Origin: Phycisphaerae bacterium
Lineage (GTDB): Bacteria; Planctomycetota; Phycisphaerae; Sedimentisphaerales; Anaerohalosphaeraceae
Length of the DNA: 64,000 nucleotides
Direction of reading: 5' to 3'
NCBI GenBank assembly: GCA_014859965.1
Contig: JACZKQ010000083.1
Coordinates: 1-64,000, forward strand
Each line of letters opens with the position of its first letter. The first letter of the stretch is position 1. The position numbers were made by a program, and so were the translations under genes. Positions 46,544-55,022 of this stretch are shown piece after piece. Below the pieces are notes generated by a model. It was not told where the DNA came from and searched no databases. It worked only from the letters and a program-made list of their open reading frames with translations.

Positions 46544-47518
46544 TCACCGGTTCAGCCCCGACAAACTCAGGCCGAACGCTATCGACCAGTCGATCTGACT
46601 GTCGCGCCGCTCAATAAAGGACGCGCACGCCGGCCTCACTTCCACCGCACCCAGCACGTCGCCGATCTGCGCCGGAATCTGCATGCGCCGCGCCATCTCC
46701 GCCAGTTTTTCGCACAGCCGCGGGTCCGTATGCTGTCCCGACAAAAACACCAGCCGCCCGATGCGTGCCCCGCCGCACGTCGACTCGAAATAACGGCTGC
46801 ACGCGTCGATCTCCGAGATCAGCCGCCCAATCGCTTCGTCACCGGTCAAATGGTGGAAACCCATGGGAATGACGCGTGCAAAAAGAAGATCGCGGTTCCT
46901 GCAGATGACGATGTTGGTGTTGTCGGTCGCCACGTCCATCAGCATCGCGACCTTATCCTGTTCGTCCCGGCGACGGCTGAAAAACTCCACGAAACTGTTG
47001 GCCATCGCGAACGGCCACACGCTGATGACCTGGATGTCGAGCGCCGCCTTTTCGTAAATCGCCAGGTGCCGGTCGACCTTCAAACGCGCCGCCGCCATCA
47101 CCAGCACGTCCACCTCGCCGTTTTTCGATCCCGCCGGCTCTACCGTCACGTGCTTGACCATCGCATCGGCGCCGTCGAAAGGAAGCCGCTGCCGCACCTT
47201 GGCCATCACCGCTTCGCCTGTCTTGTCCTCGCTCATCCGGGCCATCCGGACCTCGTCGATAAAAACGTCCTGCGAAGGAAGCGCCGTCACGATCCGCCGG
47301 CCCTTGAACCCGCACTTCTTCGCCAGGTCCCGCGTCGCCTTCGCCGCCCAGCGCTGCCAGTCGGCGCTGCCGCTCTCTATGTCATCCGGCTTCTTCTCGC
47401 AGCCCACCGCGTAAAGATAGACACTCTTGGCGGTCCAACCGAGTTGCGCCATCCGCAGATACGTGCCTCCCAGATCGACCCCGATCGGGCATAGCTTCGT
47501 TGTCATTGCACCAAACAT
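46544..47518 (-). CDS. pilM: Pilus assembly ATPase-fold protein PilM-like
   Basis: 324 residues with an actin-like fold: CPIGVDLGGTYLRMAQLG at the N-terminus and MLMDVATDNTNIVICRNRDL in the middle match PilM nucleotide-binding blocks. It sits in the cytoplasm and links PilN to the rest of the machine. An alternative start is the ATG at 47506. It is first of the operon, about 160 bases after a candidate promoter. Confidence 0.8.
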   Translation of the reverse strand: MFGAMTTKLCPIGVDLGGTYLRMAQLGWTAKSVYLYAVGCEKKPDDIESGSADWQRWAAKATRDLAKKCGFKGRRIVTALPSQDVFIDEVRMARMSEDKTGEAVMAKVRQRLPFDGADAMVKHVTVEPAGSKNGEVDVLVMAAARLKVDRHLAIYEKAALDIQVISVWPFAMANSFVEFFSRRRDEQDKVAMLMDVATDNTNIVICRNRDLLFARVIPMGFHHLTGDEAIGRLISEIDACSRYFESTCGGARIGRLVFLSGQHTDPRLCEKLAEMARRMQIPAQIGDVLGAVEVRPACASFIERRDSQIDWSIAFGLSLSGLNR

Positions 47519-47683
47519 GTGTTAATACATCTCCAGCCGCCACATTCAGGCGATTCTTGTCTCACTCTGGACCCAATCACACGATTGCTCTTTTCCTTAT
47601 CCCTGTCGTCGACAGGAAAACACCCGGGCATTAGTGCATACCCTACTCGGCCGCCGGCGCAGCCAACGGATGAGTGTACGTAA

Positions 47684-47712
47684 AACATAAGAAAAGAAGA
47701 TTATCCGGTCAA
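47684..47712 (-). promoter_or_regulatory. Candidate promoter of the pilus operon
   Basis: On the minus strand, TTGACC, 17-base spacer, TATGTT. It would give a leader of about 160 bases before pilM. It is the best match in the region but only fair. Confidence 0.4.
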
Positions 47713-48015
47713 ACCGCCGCCACGAATGCCCCTGCTCCGATGCGCCCGTCCGAAAATAAACCGCGACTCCGGGCAACTTGCCCGATGCCCCCCTCCGCGC
47801 AGCGCCGGCGCCTCAGCACAATTCAAAAGTGCCGATCTCCGTCGCAACGCCTAAAGCGCGCCGAAGCGCATGCTGATTCGCCGCTTTCATTAATAAGACG
47901 TACCGGCGGACACCCCCTCGTCCCATAATGTTTAAGCGGTGACAATTGCGAATTGAACAGGCATGAAAAAGTGCGCCGCGCGCCACCCCGGCCAGCGCCC
48001 GTCGCCCAGGACGGT

Positions 48016-48269
48016 CGCATTCTCCGGACGTCCGCAGCCCAAACGCGCACCTGCGGCGACTTTGGAGAGCAAAACCGTTTGGGCAGAGGCCAAAATTGGG
48101 AGCATCTTTTCGCCGGGGGGGGAATTTTTGCACTCTGCTCTGAAAATAGCATGCGGTACGCACTTTTCATTATTCCGGGTGTCCAGTTATGGACATGATT
48201 GACTGGGGCCCCGAACGGTTTTGCTCGGCCTTCCGGCCTGCCTGCGCAGCAAGCTATGAGGAGAATGCG
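48016..48269. repeat. Hairpin-forming intergenic repeat, copy 2
   Basis: 254 bp, same termini as copy 1 (CGCATTCTCC at 48016-48025 and GGAGAATGCG at 48260-48269). Relative to copy 1 it has an extra segment of about 70 bp in the right arm, adjacent to a CTCTG direct duplication, and eight G in the loop. Confidence 0.8.
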
Positions 48270-48314
48270 TTTGCCCTGCCCCCCCTGTTACGAAAAAAAA
48301 TCCGCTCGCCGCGG

Positions 48315-49310
48315 CTACTCCGCCTTGAGCTGTCTCGACATGAGGTTTTCGATGGCTTCCTGCACGTTCTTTCTGCCGGACAAAATTTCGCCGATCGCGC
48401 TGGAAATAGGCATCTCCACACGATGCCTTTCGGCCAGCGCGATGACCCCCTGGCACGTCGCCGCCCCCTCCACGACGCTTCGTGTCGCCGCCGCGGCTTC
48501 GGCGGCGCCCATGCCCCGCCCGATGCGTTCACCGAACGAACGGTTGCGCCCCTTGGGCGAAATGCACGTCGTCACCAGATCGCCCAGACCGCTGAGCCCC
48601 GCGAACGTCTGCTCGTGAGCCCCCATCGCAAGCCCCAGACGCTGGATCTCCGCAAGCCCTCGGGCCAGCAGGGCCGCCTTGGCGTTGTCTCCCAGACCCA
48701 TGCCGTCAATGATGCCCGCGGCGATGGCGATAACGTTCTTCAGCGCACCGCACAACTCGACCCCCACGATATCGCTGTTGGTGTACACCCGAAACGTCGG
48801 CGCATTGAACGTAACCTGAATCTCCCTGGCAAGGTCCTCGTCGGCGCTGGCCGCTATCGCCGTCGCCGGCATCCCCTGCGCCAGCTCATCGGCAATGGTC
48901 GGCCCTGAAAGCGCCGCATACCCGCGTTCGACGCCCACCACCGCCGCAAGAATCTCGCACGGCCGAAGCAGCGTCCCGTGTTCGATGCCCTTGGCCACGC
49001 TGACAATCGGCACGCCGTCGGGCACGTACTCCTTCAAACGCCCCCACACACGCCGCATGAACTGGCACGGAACCGCCGACACCAGAAGTTGGGCCCCCCG
49101 CATCGCCTTGCCGTCGTCACAGTCGAATCGCAGCGACGCCGGCAGCGCATAGCCGGGCAGGAACTTGACATTCTCCCTCCGGGCCTCCATCTCGGCCAGT
49201 TGCCCGGCGTCATGCCCCCACAAAGTGACGTCGAGCCCTTTTTCGCAGAGCATCATTGCACACACGCTGCCCATCGCGCCGTCGCCGATAATAGTAATCT
49301 TCTCGAACAT
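48315..49310 (-). CDS. gpsA: Glycerol-3-phosphate dehydrogenase [NAD(P)+]
   Basis: 331 residues from the ATG at 49310. The Rossmann loop is GDGAMGSVCAMML (usual GNGxxG/GAGxxG has Asp here). VSVAKGIEH, LSGPTIADEL and ELCGALKNVIAIAAGIIDGM, with the catalytic Lys, and GLSGLGDLVTTC are family blocks. It makes glycerol 3-phosphate for phospholipids. A frame to 49394 adds residues without a ribosome site. Confidence 0.93.
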   Translation of the reverse strand: MFEKITIIGDGAMGSVCAMMLCEKGLDVTLWGHDAGQLAEMEARRENVKFLPGYALPASLRFDCDDGKAMRGAQLLVSAVPCQFMRRVWGRLKEYVPDGVPIVSVAKGIEHGTLLRPCEILAAVVGVERGYAALSGPTIADELAQGMPATAIAASADEDLAREIQVTFNAPTFRVYTNSDIVGVELCGALKNVIAIAAGIIDGMGLGDNAKAALLARGLAEIQRLGLAMGAHEQTFAGLSGLGDLVTTCISPKGRNRSFGERIGRGMGAAEAAAATRSVVEGAATCQGVIALAERHRVEMPISSAIGEILSGRKNVQEAIENLMSRQLKAE

Positions 49311-49480
49311 GGCCGTATTAAAGCCGAAAACTCCGCGATTGCAACGCCCAAGCCGCGTTTTTCCGCTATCTTCCGCCGGACCGGCCGAAAACACCCCTGG
49401 ATCACCTCAAAACCCGCCTCTCAGATGTGAAATATCACGCCGATTTTCAGACTCCGCCGCACCTCCACCGACCCGGGCCC

Positions 49481-50632
49481 TCATTCCCCGGCCGACGCCG
49501 CCCTGTCCAGCTCCGCGCGGAATTTCGGCAGCGACTCCGGATAAGTGTCGCGAATGAACGCCACCAGCTTCTCGCGAATCTCGCACCGCAGCTCCCAGGC
49601 CGTCGACGCGTCGGCCGTGCTCATCAGGGCCCGCAATTCCACCGTCCGCTCCGTCGTGTTCGTCACCTGTAAAACGCACACCTTGCGGTCCCAGTGCTCC
49701 GAAAGCTCCAGCAGCCGCCGCAGCTCCGCACGAACCGCATCAACAGGTATCGTGTGATCGGCATAGATAAACACCGTCGCAAGAATGTCTGCGCACGTCC
49801 GCGTCCAGTTCTGGAAAGGCTGCTCGATGAAATACGTGATCGGCACGATGAGACGCCTCAAATCCCAGATACGCACCACCACGTAGGTGAGCGTGATTTC
49901 CTCGATCCGCCCCCATTCACCTTCCACGATGACCACGTCATCCACGCGGATAGGCTGCGTAAAAGCGATCTGCAGGCCGGCGATCAGATTGCTCAGCGTC
50001 TTCTGCGCCGCCATGCCCACGACAAGCCCCAACAAGCCCGCCGACGCAAGAATCGTTGTGCCGAGCTGACGGACCTTGTCAAACGTCATCAGCGCAGTCC
50101 CCAGCGCAATAATCAGAACGGCGATCGCCACCACGCGCCGCAGCACCTTGAGCTGCGTGTGCACCTTGCGGGCCCTGAGATTGTCCCTGGCCCCAATGTC
50201 GAAACGCTCCAGCACAAAATCATCCAGCACCCGCATGGCCCGGATGATCAGCCACGAAACCAGCGCGATCATCGCCAGCGCAAAGAGATGCTTGAACGTA
50301 TCCAGAAATGCAGGCGGCAGCATCGTCAGCGGCGCCGCCAGACGAACCGCCGCAATCACAAGGATCCATCGCATCGGCGCCCGCAGGTGTACGACGAACG
50401 ACTCGTCCGTGCGGCCCTCGGTCCGCCGCGCCAGCAGGCCCAGAATCTTAAACAAAAGATAATGGACCACCAGCGTAAGAACAACGACCGCCAGAAGACT
50501 GATCGACGTCCAGACAAGCAGCTCGTAATTCGCGACGATCCGATCCATCAGCTCCGTCCCTACAAACGGACGCTTCGCCTCCGCCCCGGCCGCCCCCAGC
50601 GCCCAAAATGATAATGCACCGCAAAAACCCAT
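49481..50632 (-). CDS. MscS-family mechanosensitive channel
   Basis: 383 residues. An N-terminal signal-like stretch, then about four helices, followed by the MscS pore region (ILASAGLLGLVVGMAAQKTL and then SNLIAGLQIAFTQPIRVDD) with the Gly-rich TM3 and the beta domain VVIVEGEWGRIEEITLTYVV, ending in the alpha/beta domain. It releases solutes on osmotic downshock. It lies 170 bases before gpsA and is probably its own unit. Confidence 0.9.
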   Translation of the reverse strand: MGFCGALSFWALGAAGAEAKRPFVGTELMDRIVANYELLVWTSISLLAVVVLTLVVHYLLFKILGLLARRTEGRTDESFVVHLRAPMRWILVIAAVRLAAPLTMLPPAFLDTFKHLFALAMIALVSWLIIRAMRVLDDFVLERFDIGARDNLRARKVHTQLKVLRRVVAIAVLIIALGTALMTFDKVRQLGTTILASAGLLGLVVGMAAQKTLSNLIAGLQIAFTQPIRVDDVVIVEGEWGRIEEITLTYVVVRIWDLRRLIVPITYFIEQPFQNWTRTCADILATVFIYADHTIPVDAVRAELRRLLELSEHWDRKVCVLQVTNTTERTVELRALMSTADASTAWELRCEIREKLVAFIRDTYPESLPKFRAELDRAASAGE

Positions 50633-50771
50633 ACCCCAAACATACCCCCATCAAAATGGTTGTCAACCATTTATTATCGGCCCGATCTCCCCACGACAAC
50701 AACGCAAATCACGTATCCCTGCCCTTGTGCCCGCGGGAACTACAAATTTTCTCCAAACTACTCAGGGCTGT

Positions 50772-50901
50772 CGCATTCTCCGGATGTCGCATGCCAAACC
50801 CCGGCCTGCAACGACTTTGGAGAGCAGAACCTTGGGCAGAGGCCAAAATAGGGAGCATTTGTTCGCCGGGGGGGGGATTTTGGCCTCTGGGGCCCCGACC
50901 C
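50772..50901. repeat. Hairpin-forming intergenic repeat, copy 3, right end truncated
   Basis: 130 bp starting CGCATTCTCC, with a perfect 13 bp stem CAGAGGCCAAAAT / ATTTTGGCCTCTG around a loop with nine G. The homology stops in GGGGCCCCGACC, so the right terminal repeat is missing. Confidence 0.75.
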
Positions 50902-51295
50902 GTGCGCTACCCAACTACAAAAACTCACCTTTGACTGGCATCGCGGCCAAATCCGCCCAATCGCCTGAAAGTACCGTCCTGGCCGTAGTCGGGCAGCGCA
51001 CGCTCTCTTAAAAGTTCATAGCCATTGAAAAAGGGGACTTGCTTTATCCCGTTCCAATTCGCCATGGTCACTGCAAATAAAATACCCAACCAGAGGGACT
51101 TACGGTTGGGCGCTGCTATAAACGCGGTAAAGGATTACGCATAAACACAAGCACCCTGCCGAGATAATCTTTGCATGGTAGCCCCAACATCATCCCGCTT
51201 TTCTACAGTTACCAAGAAGTGTCTTTTTGCTGCTAAACCCTTCACTTTTCACAACTACGAAGTCGGGGTGCATTACAGATATTGACCGTTCTTAG
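50902..51295. other. Intergenic region downstream of the MscS gene's 5' side
   Basis: About 390 bases with no gene I can support. A short hairpin CCCAACC...GGTTGGG lies near 51080-51107. It precedes the end of the minus-strand Rhs array. Confidence 0.45.
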
Positions 51296-51556
51296 TTACT
51301 CCCGCCTGTTGAAAAGCTTGTAACCTTCATCCAATCTTCCATCCTCGGGAACCTCGAGAAGCAAACCAAACGCTTTCTTGGGTTCCGATTCTTCGATAAG
51401 CACTCCGCCTGTTTCCCAGCAATTATAATCTCTGGAACCTTCAGTACCCGGTGCGAATACATCCTGGACCGTTCCGTAGATAACACCCAATTCTCTCCAT
51501 GCCAACGCAACTGTATCACCTTTGAGTATCTCTTGACCATCTGCATAGAAGAACAT
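51296..51556 (-). CDS. Small cytoplasmic protein, candidate immunity protein
   Basis: 86 residues; AAAGGA lies eight bases before the ATG. It starts FYADGQEILKGDTVALAW and contains GVIYGTVQDV and EVPEDGRLDEGYKLF, an SH3-like beta pattern. There is no signal or membrane helix. It begins 25 bases after the stop of the secreted Rhs tip, the usual place for the cognate immunity gene. Immunity function is inferred from position only. Confidence 0.6.
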   Translation of the reverse strand: MFFYADGQEILKGDTVALAWRELGVIYGTVQDVFAPGTEGSRDYNCWETGGVLIEESEPKKAFGLLLEVPEDGRLDEGYKLFNRRE

Positions 51557-51581
51557 GACTTTTCCTTTGAGGCTTGGCTTA

Positions 51582-52298
51582 TCAAGGCGCTATCCCACCA
51601 CCGGCCGGTTCTGTTATGGGCACACCACCCCAAGGTATAGGGCCACCACTTACCCCAACCAGGTGCCAGAAGCACTGGCAGCCAAGCGGAGGCGGGCTCT
51701 GATTCATATTGTAGTAGTGAACGTGACTTCCCTCATACGGATAGTGCGAGTGATCGAGGTCAATTCTAAAGGCCAGCGTGCCGACTGGAGGAATACAGGG
51801 CAAACACTTCTTGGGCGGGTTTGGGCGATGGCATGTCTTTGACGGGTTATCGATAGGAATCTCAATTGGATGAACTATGGGCTGTGTAATAGGCTCCGTA
51901 ATGGGTTGCACAATAGGCTCCGTTATCGGAACAGGCACAGGCTCTGCGATGGGAACTGTTCCCGGTGGCGCTATTGTCACAGGTGGAACCACTACTGGCG
52001 GAGGCATTATCGGTATGGGTGTGACGACTGGTTTTGGTGTAACAATTGGGCTGACAATCGGGTTAAGAATTGGCCGCGGGAGAACACAAGTTTCCACGCC
52101 GATAATTATACAAGTCCCAGAGGGGTCTGTATGACTTGCCGGCGCGCTTCTCGCATATTCGTACATACTGAGACCATCTTTGTATCCAAGAGGATCATGT
52201 TGGAGGAATCTCCCTGTCTTTGTGTCGTACATTCCGTAGGATGACGCCGAGAGCGTGACGAGAAAAATCAGTAATACGGTCATTCTTGCGTGTCGCAT
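51582..52298 (-). CDS. Secreted short Rhs tip with Pro-rich linker and C-terminal effector-like domain
   Basis: 238 residues from the ATG at 52298 (AAAGGA nine bases upstream; ATG at 52307 abuts it). A signal peptide (MTVLLIFLVTLSASSYG) is fused to the end of an Rhs core (YDTKTGRFLQHDPLGYKDGL ... THTDPSGT-like closing SHTDPSGT). Then comes a Pro/Ile/Glu repeat region (PITEPIVQPITEPITQPI) and a C-terminal domain with CLPCIPPVGTLAFRIDL, HYPYEGSHVHYYNMNQ and CQCFWHLVG. The last domain has paired Cys and His and occurs at Rhs C-termini in my recollection; its activity is not known to me. Confidence 0.7.
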   Translation of the reverse strand: MRHARMTVLLIFLVTLSASSYGMYDTKTGRFLQHDPLGYKDGLSMYEYARSAPASHTDPSGTCIIIGVETCVLPRPILNPIVSPIVTPKPVVTPIPIMPPPVVVPPVTIAPPGTVPIAEPVPVPITEPIVQPITEPITQPIVHPIEIPIDNPSKTCHRPNPPKKCLPCIPPVGTLAFRIDLDHSHYPYEGSHVHYYNMNQSPPPLGCQCFWHLVGVSGGPIPWGGVPITEPAGGGIAP

Positions 52299-52315
52299 GG
52301 TCAACATTCCTTTCT

Positions 52316-52621
52316 TTATTCAGCATTTACCTCTTGCTTTAGCTTTCTATGTTGGGCTCGCAGTGCCACGTCCATGTGGGCGAGTCTGACTTGTGCAGGC
52401 ATCAGCCTGTAGGCATGGGCATACATAATCTGTGCTTCAGGGATGCGGTCGGCATCGTAGAGACAGTGTCCTCGCGTTTCGATGAAGAGGCCCAGTTCCT
52501 CGGAGGCCGTAAGCGATTGCAACAGGTGATTTAGCTCTACTTCTTCATCGTCGATCTTCTGCGGCCAATTTTTGTAATACTCGTCCGGATGGGTGTCACA
52601 GCCAGGGCAACAGGCTTCCAT
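52316..52621 (-). CDS. Small cassette protein, TPR-like helical
   Basis: 101 residues from the ATG at 52621, with AGGAAG nine bases upstream. The start MEACCPGCDTHP carries three Cys, followed by a helical stretch (ELNHLLQSLTASEELGLFIE, then YDADRIPEAQIMYAHAYRL) like one TPR. The frame is open upstream into Rhs fragment E, but that part is the repeat, not gene sequence. It stops 17 bases before the secreted tip and is probably co-transcribed. Function unknown. Confidence 0.5.
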   Translation of the reverse strand: MEACCPGCDTHPDEYYKNWPQKIDDEEVELNHLLQSLTASEELGLFIETRGHCLYDADRIPEAQIMYAHAYRLMPAQVRLAHMDVALRAQHRKLKQEVNAE

Positions 52622-52653
52622 GTTGAAGACTTCCTTGCCATCGTCCCACCGAG

Positions 52654-52972
52654 AATAATTAAAAGGGTCAGACCCCGTATTCCGCCTCTCCGCCTTCGCC
52701 ACGTAACTCTCCTGATCGTACAAACCTGCACTTGTCCCTCAATTTGCCGACGTCATCACGCGTGACCGGACTGCCCGCGATGGCCGTGTGCCGGTTCGTG
52801 ACCAACTCGACACTGAAGCTGACTGTGTCGTCGCTCAAGGTCTGCCTGCCTGTCCTGTTGCCGAGGCCGTCCATCACAAAAGAATCCTCCCGCCCCGGCC
52901 TGCCGCCACCCACAAGCTAATCGGCATCCGTCAAACGGTCCACATCGTCATAGGTGTACTCATTATACGGAG
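52654..52972 (-). pseudogene. Rhs/YD-repeat fragment E
   Basis: About 320 bp. Read on the minus strand it begins at CCGTATAATGAGTACACC (coding PYNEYTYDD) and ends at the palindrome. It has an in-frame TAG after TDAD. It matches fragments C and D closely and cannot make a full Rhs protein. Its upstream neighbour is the 214-residue membrane protein and its downstream neighbour the small TPR-like gene. Confidence 0.8.
52657..52676. repeat. Junction palindrome, copy E
   Basis: Contains AAAAGGGTCAGACCCC: AGGGTC-A-GACCCC is a near-perfect palindrome. It marks the border between Rhs fragment E and the cassette gene; identical copies border fragments D and C. Confidence 0.75.
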
Positions 52973-52987
52973 ACCGCGAACAGTAGA

Positions 52988-53632
52988 CTATGGTTTATCG
53001 ACTTTGGTTAGGGGCATTGCATCCACGACGTTGCCATTCTTATCGATTAAGACGATATCGCCGTCGCCAAAAACTATGGCGTCGAACAAGGCATCTGGCA
53101 AGCGAAGGTAGTACGGTTCGTCTGTCGCGTGACGTGTCAACTCAGGTTGGCTTAATTCTGCTCCTTTTTCAAGAGGATGCCGCAACAGACAAATGCCCAC
53201 ATGTCTCTTCTCCACTTTGCCATACGTGCGTAGCGCTTGGAACTCGCCATCCGACCCGCTTGCTTCAGAAGACGGACGAAATCCAAGTTGTGCCACTATT
53301 GCACATTCGTCAACAAAACGTATCTCTATTCTCGGGCCATAGACGGGATGCTGGTAGATAATGCAGTGATACAGTACGACTCCGCAATCATAACCAGGAC
53401 GGCTCAATAGCTCAATTGCACGCTCATAACGTGCTTGATCTACGTCCGCCCATGCACGTCCCGTGGCCAAGGCTTCTCTTAGAGATACTGCTGCCTCCTG
53501 GCGCATTTTCTCCCATTGCCCTTCTATCCTGTCAATAGCAGTCTCGGGTGTCTGTCGAAAATACTGCCATGAAACCAGTCCTCCGATTACAGCTATGACA
53601 GCCAAAACAATGCTGACGTATTTTCTGTTCAT
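52988..53632 (-). CDS. Cassette protein with N-terminal membrane anchor
   Basis: 214 residues from the ATG at 53632, with GGAGGCTCA directly before it. One helix (YVSIVLAVIAVIGGLVSWQY) anchors an outward-facing domain of mixed alpha/beta pattern (EGQWEKMRQEAAVSLREAL; YGPRIEIRFVDECAIVAQL; DGDIVLIDKNGNVVDAM). No catalytic motif is recognised. It sits between Rhs fragments D and E, starting 16 bases after the palindrome, so it is one array cassette. An immunity role is possible but inferred. Confidence 0.6.
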   Translation of the reverse strand: MNRKYVSIVLAVIAVIGGLVSWQYFRQTPETAIDRIEGQWEKMRQEAAVSLREALATGRAWADVDQARYERAIELLSRPGYDCGVVLYHCIIYQHPVYGPRIEIRFVDECAIVAQLGFRPSSEASGSDGEFQALRTYGKVEKRHVGICLLRHPLEKGAELSQPELTRHATDEPYYLRLPDALFDAIVFGDGDIVLIDKNGNVVDAMPLTKVDKP

Positions 53633-53645
53633 TGAGCCTCCGGGG

Positions 53646-53910
53646 AATAATTAAAAGGGTCAGACCCCGTATTCCGCCTCTCCGCCTTCGCCACGTAACT
53701 CTCCTGATCGTACAAACCTGCACTTGTCCCTCAATTTGCCGACGTCATCATGCGTGGCCGGACTGCCCGCGATGGCCGTGTGCCGGTTCGTGAGCGATTC
53801 GACACTGAAGCTGACTGCGTCGTCGCTCAAGGTCTGCCTGCCTGTTCCCAGATTGCCGTAAGCGTACTCATTATATGGGCGATGAAAGGTACCACGTATG
53901 ATTAGTCTAA
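53646..53910 (-). pseudogene. Rhs/YD-repeat fragment D
   Basis: About 265 bp, starting at CCATATAATGAGTACGC on the minus strand and ending at the palindrome. Upstream it carries ACTAATCATACGTGGTACC, the same flank as fragment B. It encodes part of a YD core (SDDAVSFSVESLTNRHTAIA) and has no start. Confidence 0.78.
53649..53668. repeat. Junction palindrome, copy D
   Basis: Same AAAAGGGTCAGACCCC block as at 52657, at the end of fragment D. Confidence 0.75.
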
Positions 53911-53915
53911 GCGAG

Positions 53916-54237
53916 AATAATTAAAAGGGTCAGACCCCGTATTCCGCCTCTCCGCCTTCGCCACGTAACTCTCCTGATCGTACAAACCTGCACTTGTCCC
54001 TCAATTTGCCGACGTCATCATGCGTGACCGGACTGCCCGCGATGGCCGTGTGCCGGTTCGTCAGCGACTCGACAGTGAAGCTGACCACGTCGTCGCTCAA
54101 GGTCTGGCTGCCTGTCCTGTCACCGAGGCCGTCCATCACAAAAGAATCCTCCCGGTCCGGCGTGCCGCCATCGACGAGATAATCGGCATCAGTCAAACGC
54201 TCCAGATCGTCGTAAGTGTACTCGTTATACGGGCCCT
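53916..54237 (-). pseudogene. Rhs/YD-repeat fragment C
   Basis: About 320 bp from CCCGTATAACGAGTACAC to the palindrome, encoding PYNEYTYDDLERLTDADYLV and onward without stop until the border. Unlike the others it has no cassette gene after the palindrome: fragment D follows at once. Confidence 0.78.
53919..53938. repeat. Junction palindrome, copy C (no cassette)
   Basis: Same block as copies D and E. On the minus strand it is followed directly by CGCTTAGACTAATCATACG, the coding tail of another cassette. Confidence 0.75.
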
Positions 54238-54255
54238 AAAAGCTACCGCGTACCT

Positions 54256-54987
54256 TTAATTCTGGCCGAATACCGACCAATCATGGCTCATATTTGCATA
54301 TTCCCATTTTGCAAGAAAGTACTCATATTGGAGAATTGCTATCTTTGGGCCCGAAAATGCGCACTTAAAATAAGTGACAGCCGCAGTCTCGTCGCCTTGT
54401 TCCAAACATTTCATGCCTGCCCAGAAATTTGCTCGGCATAGTCGTCGATCTTCAATAGACCCCCTTTCCTCATCCTTCCAATCATACAAGAATACATCAT
54501 CAGGCACTTTGTCCAGCAAAAAACCAGCTATCGTTGCGGTCCCTCGCCAACCACTGAATTCTCTATAGTCTTCTACCTTCCAATAACGCTTTAATTTCTT
54601 CAACGATTGTTTAACAAGTTTTTCATCACCAAGCCGCTGCCCCGCATACCATAAAATCAATGGAGTATCGGGTGCCCCCGGACAAGCAGCAAACTGTGTA
54701 TTAATAGACTCCTTCCAGAACTTTATCGCAGATGAAGTATTTTCAAGAAACCATTCTATCATTCCCAAATTGATAAAATCATCTTCGATTGTGTGTTCAG
54801 ATTTTTCGATGATCATTTCACAATTAACCTTTGCTATTTGCCATTCACCGATGTCCATTAGCACCATATTATGATTGCGCAAATCTCCTAATTCACCGCT
54901 TTGTTTATACTCACTTTCAAATAGGTCAAGACATTCAATGCTTGGTGTTTTCATAAAGCGTTCCCACATGCCACCGTTTGTTACCAC
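54256..54987 (-). CDS. Cassette protein, TPR-like, candidate immunity
   Basis: About 243 residues from a GTG at 54987 (GGAG seven bases upstream; ATG at 54969 possible). All-helical with repeat-like units (DFINLGMIEWFLENTSSAIK; FWAGMKCLEQGDETAAVTYF). No signal or membrane segment, so it is cytoplasmic. It resembles the TPR-type immunity proteins found after polymorphic toxin tips, without a toxin partner here. The frame is open through fragment B upstream, which gives a false 307-residue product. AT content is visibly higher than in flanking core genes. Confidence 0.6.
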   Translation of the reverse strand: MVTNGGMWERFMKTPSIECLDLFESEYKQSGELGDLRNHNMVLMDIGEWQIAKVNCEMIIEKSEHTIEDDFINLGMIEWFLENTSSAIKFWKESINTQFAACPGAPDTPLILWYAGQRLGDEKLVKQSLKKLKRYWKVEDYREFSGWRGTATIAGFLLDKVPDDVFLYDWKDEERGSIEDRRLCRANFWAGMKCLEQGDETAAVTYFKCAFSGPKIAILQYEYFLAKWEYANMSHDWSVFGQN

Positions 54988-55002
54988 AACAGTCTCCGGA
55001 TT

Positions 55003-55022
55003 AACTAAAGGGGTCAGCCCCC
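55003..55022. repeat. Junction palindrome, copy B (variant)
   Basis: AACTAAAGGGGTCAGCCCCC: the GGGGTCAG core is kept but the right arm is changed to CCCCC. It marks the end of fragment B. Confidence 0.6.

Larger units (their letters stand above)
47519..48314. other. Intergenic region between pilM and gpsA
   Basis: About 800 bases. It contains the candidate pilus promoter and repeat copy 2. Open frames inside are fragments of the repeat and lack support. Confidence 0.6.

Noticed and set aside
47813-48198. Several short overlapping frames on both strands
   Set aside because: They are translations of hairpin repeat copy 2; similar peptides appear from copies 1 and 3 but frames are broken by a one-base change before the G tract.
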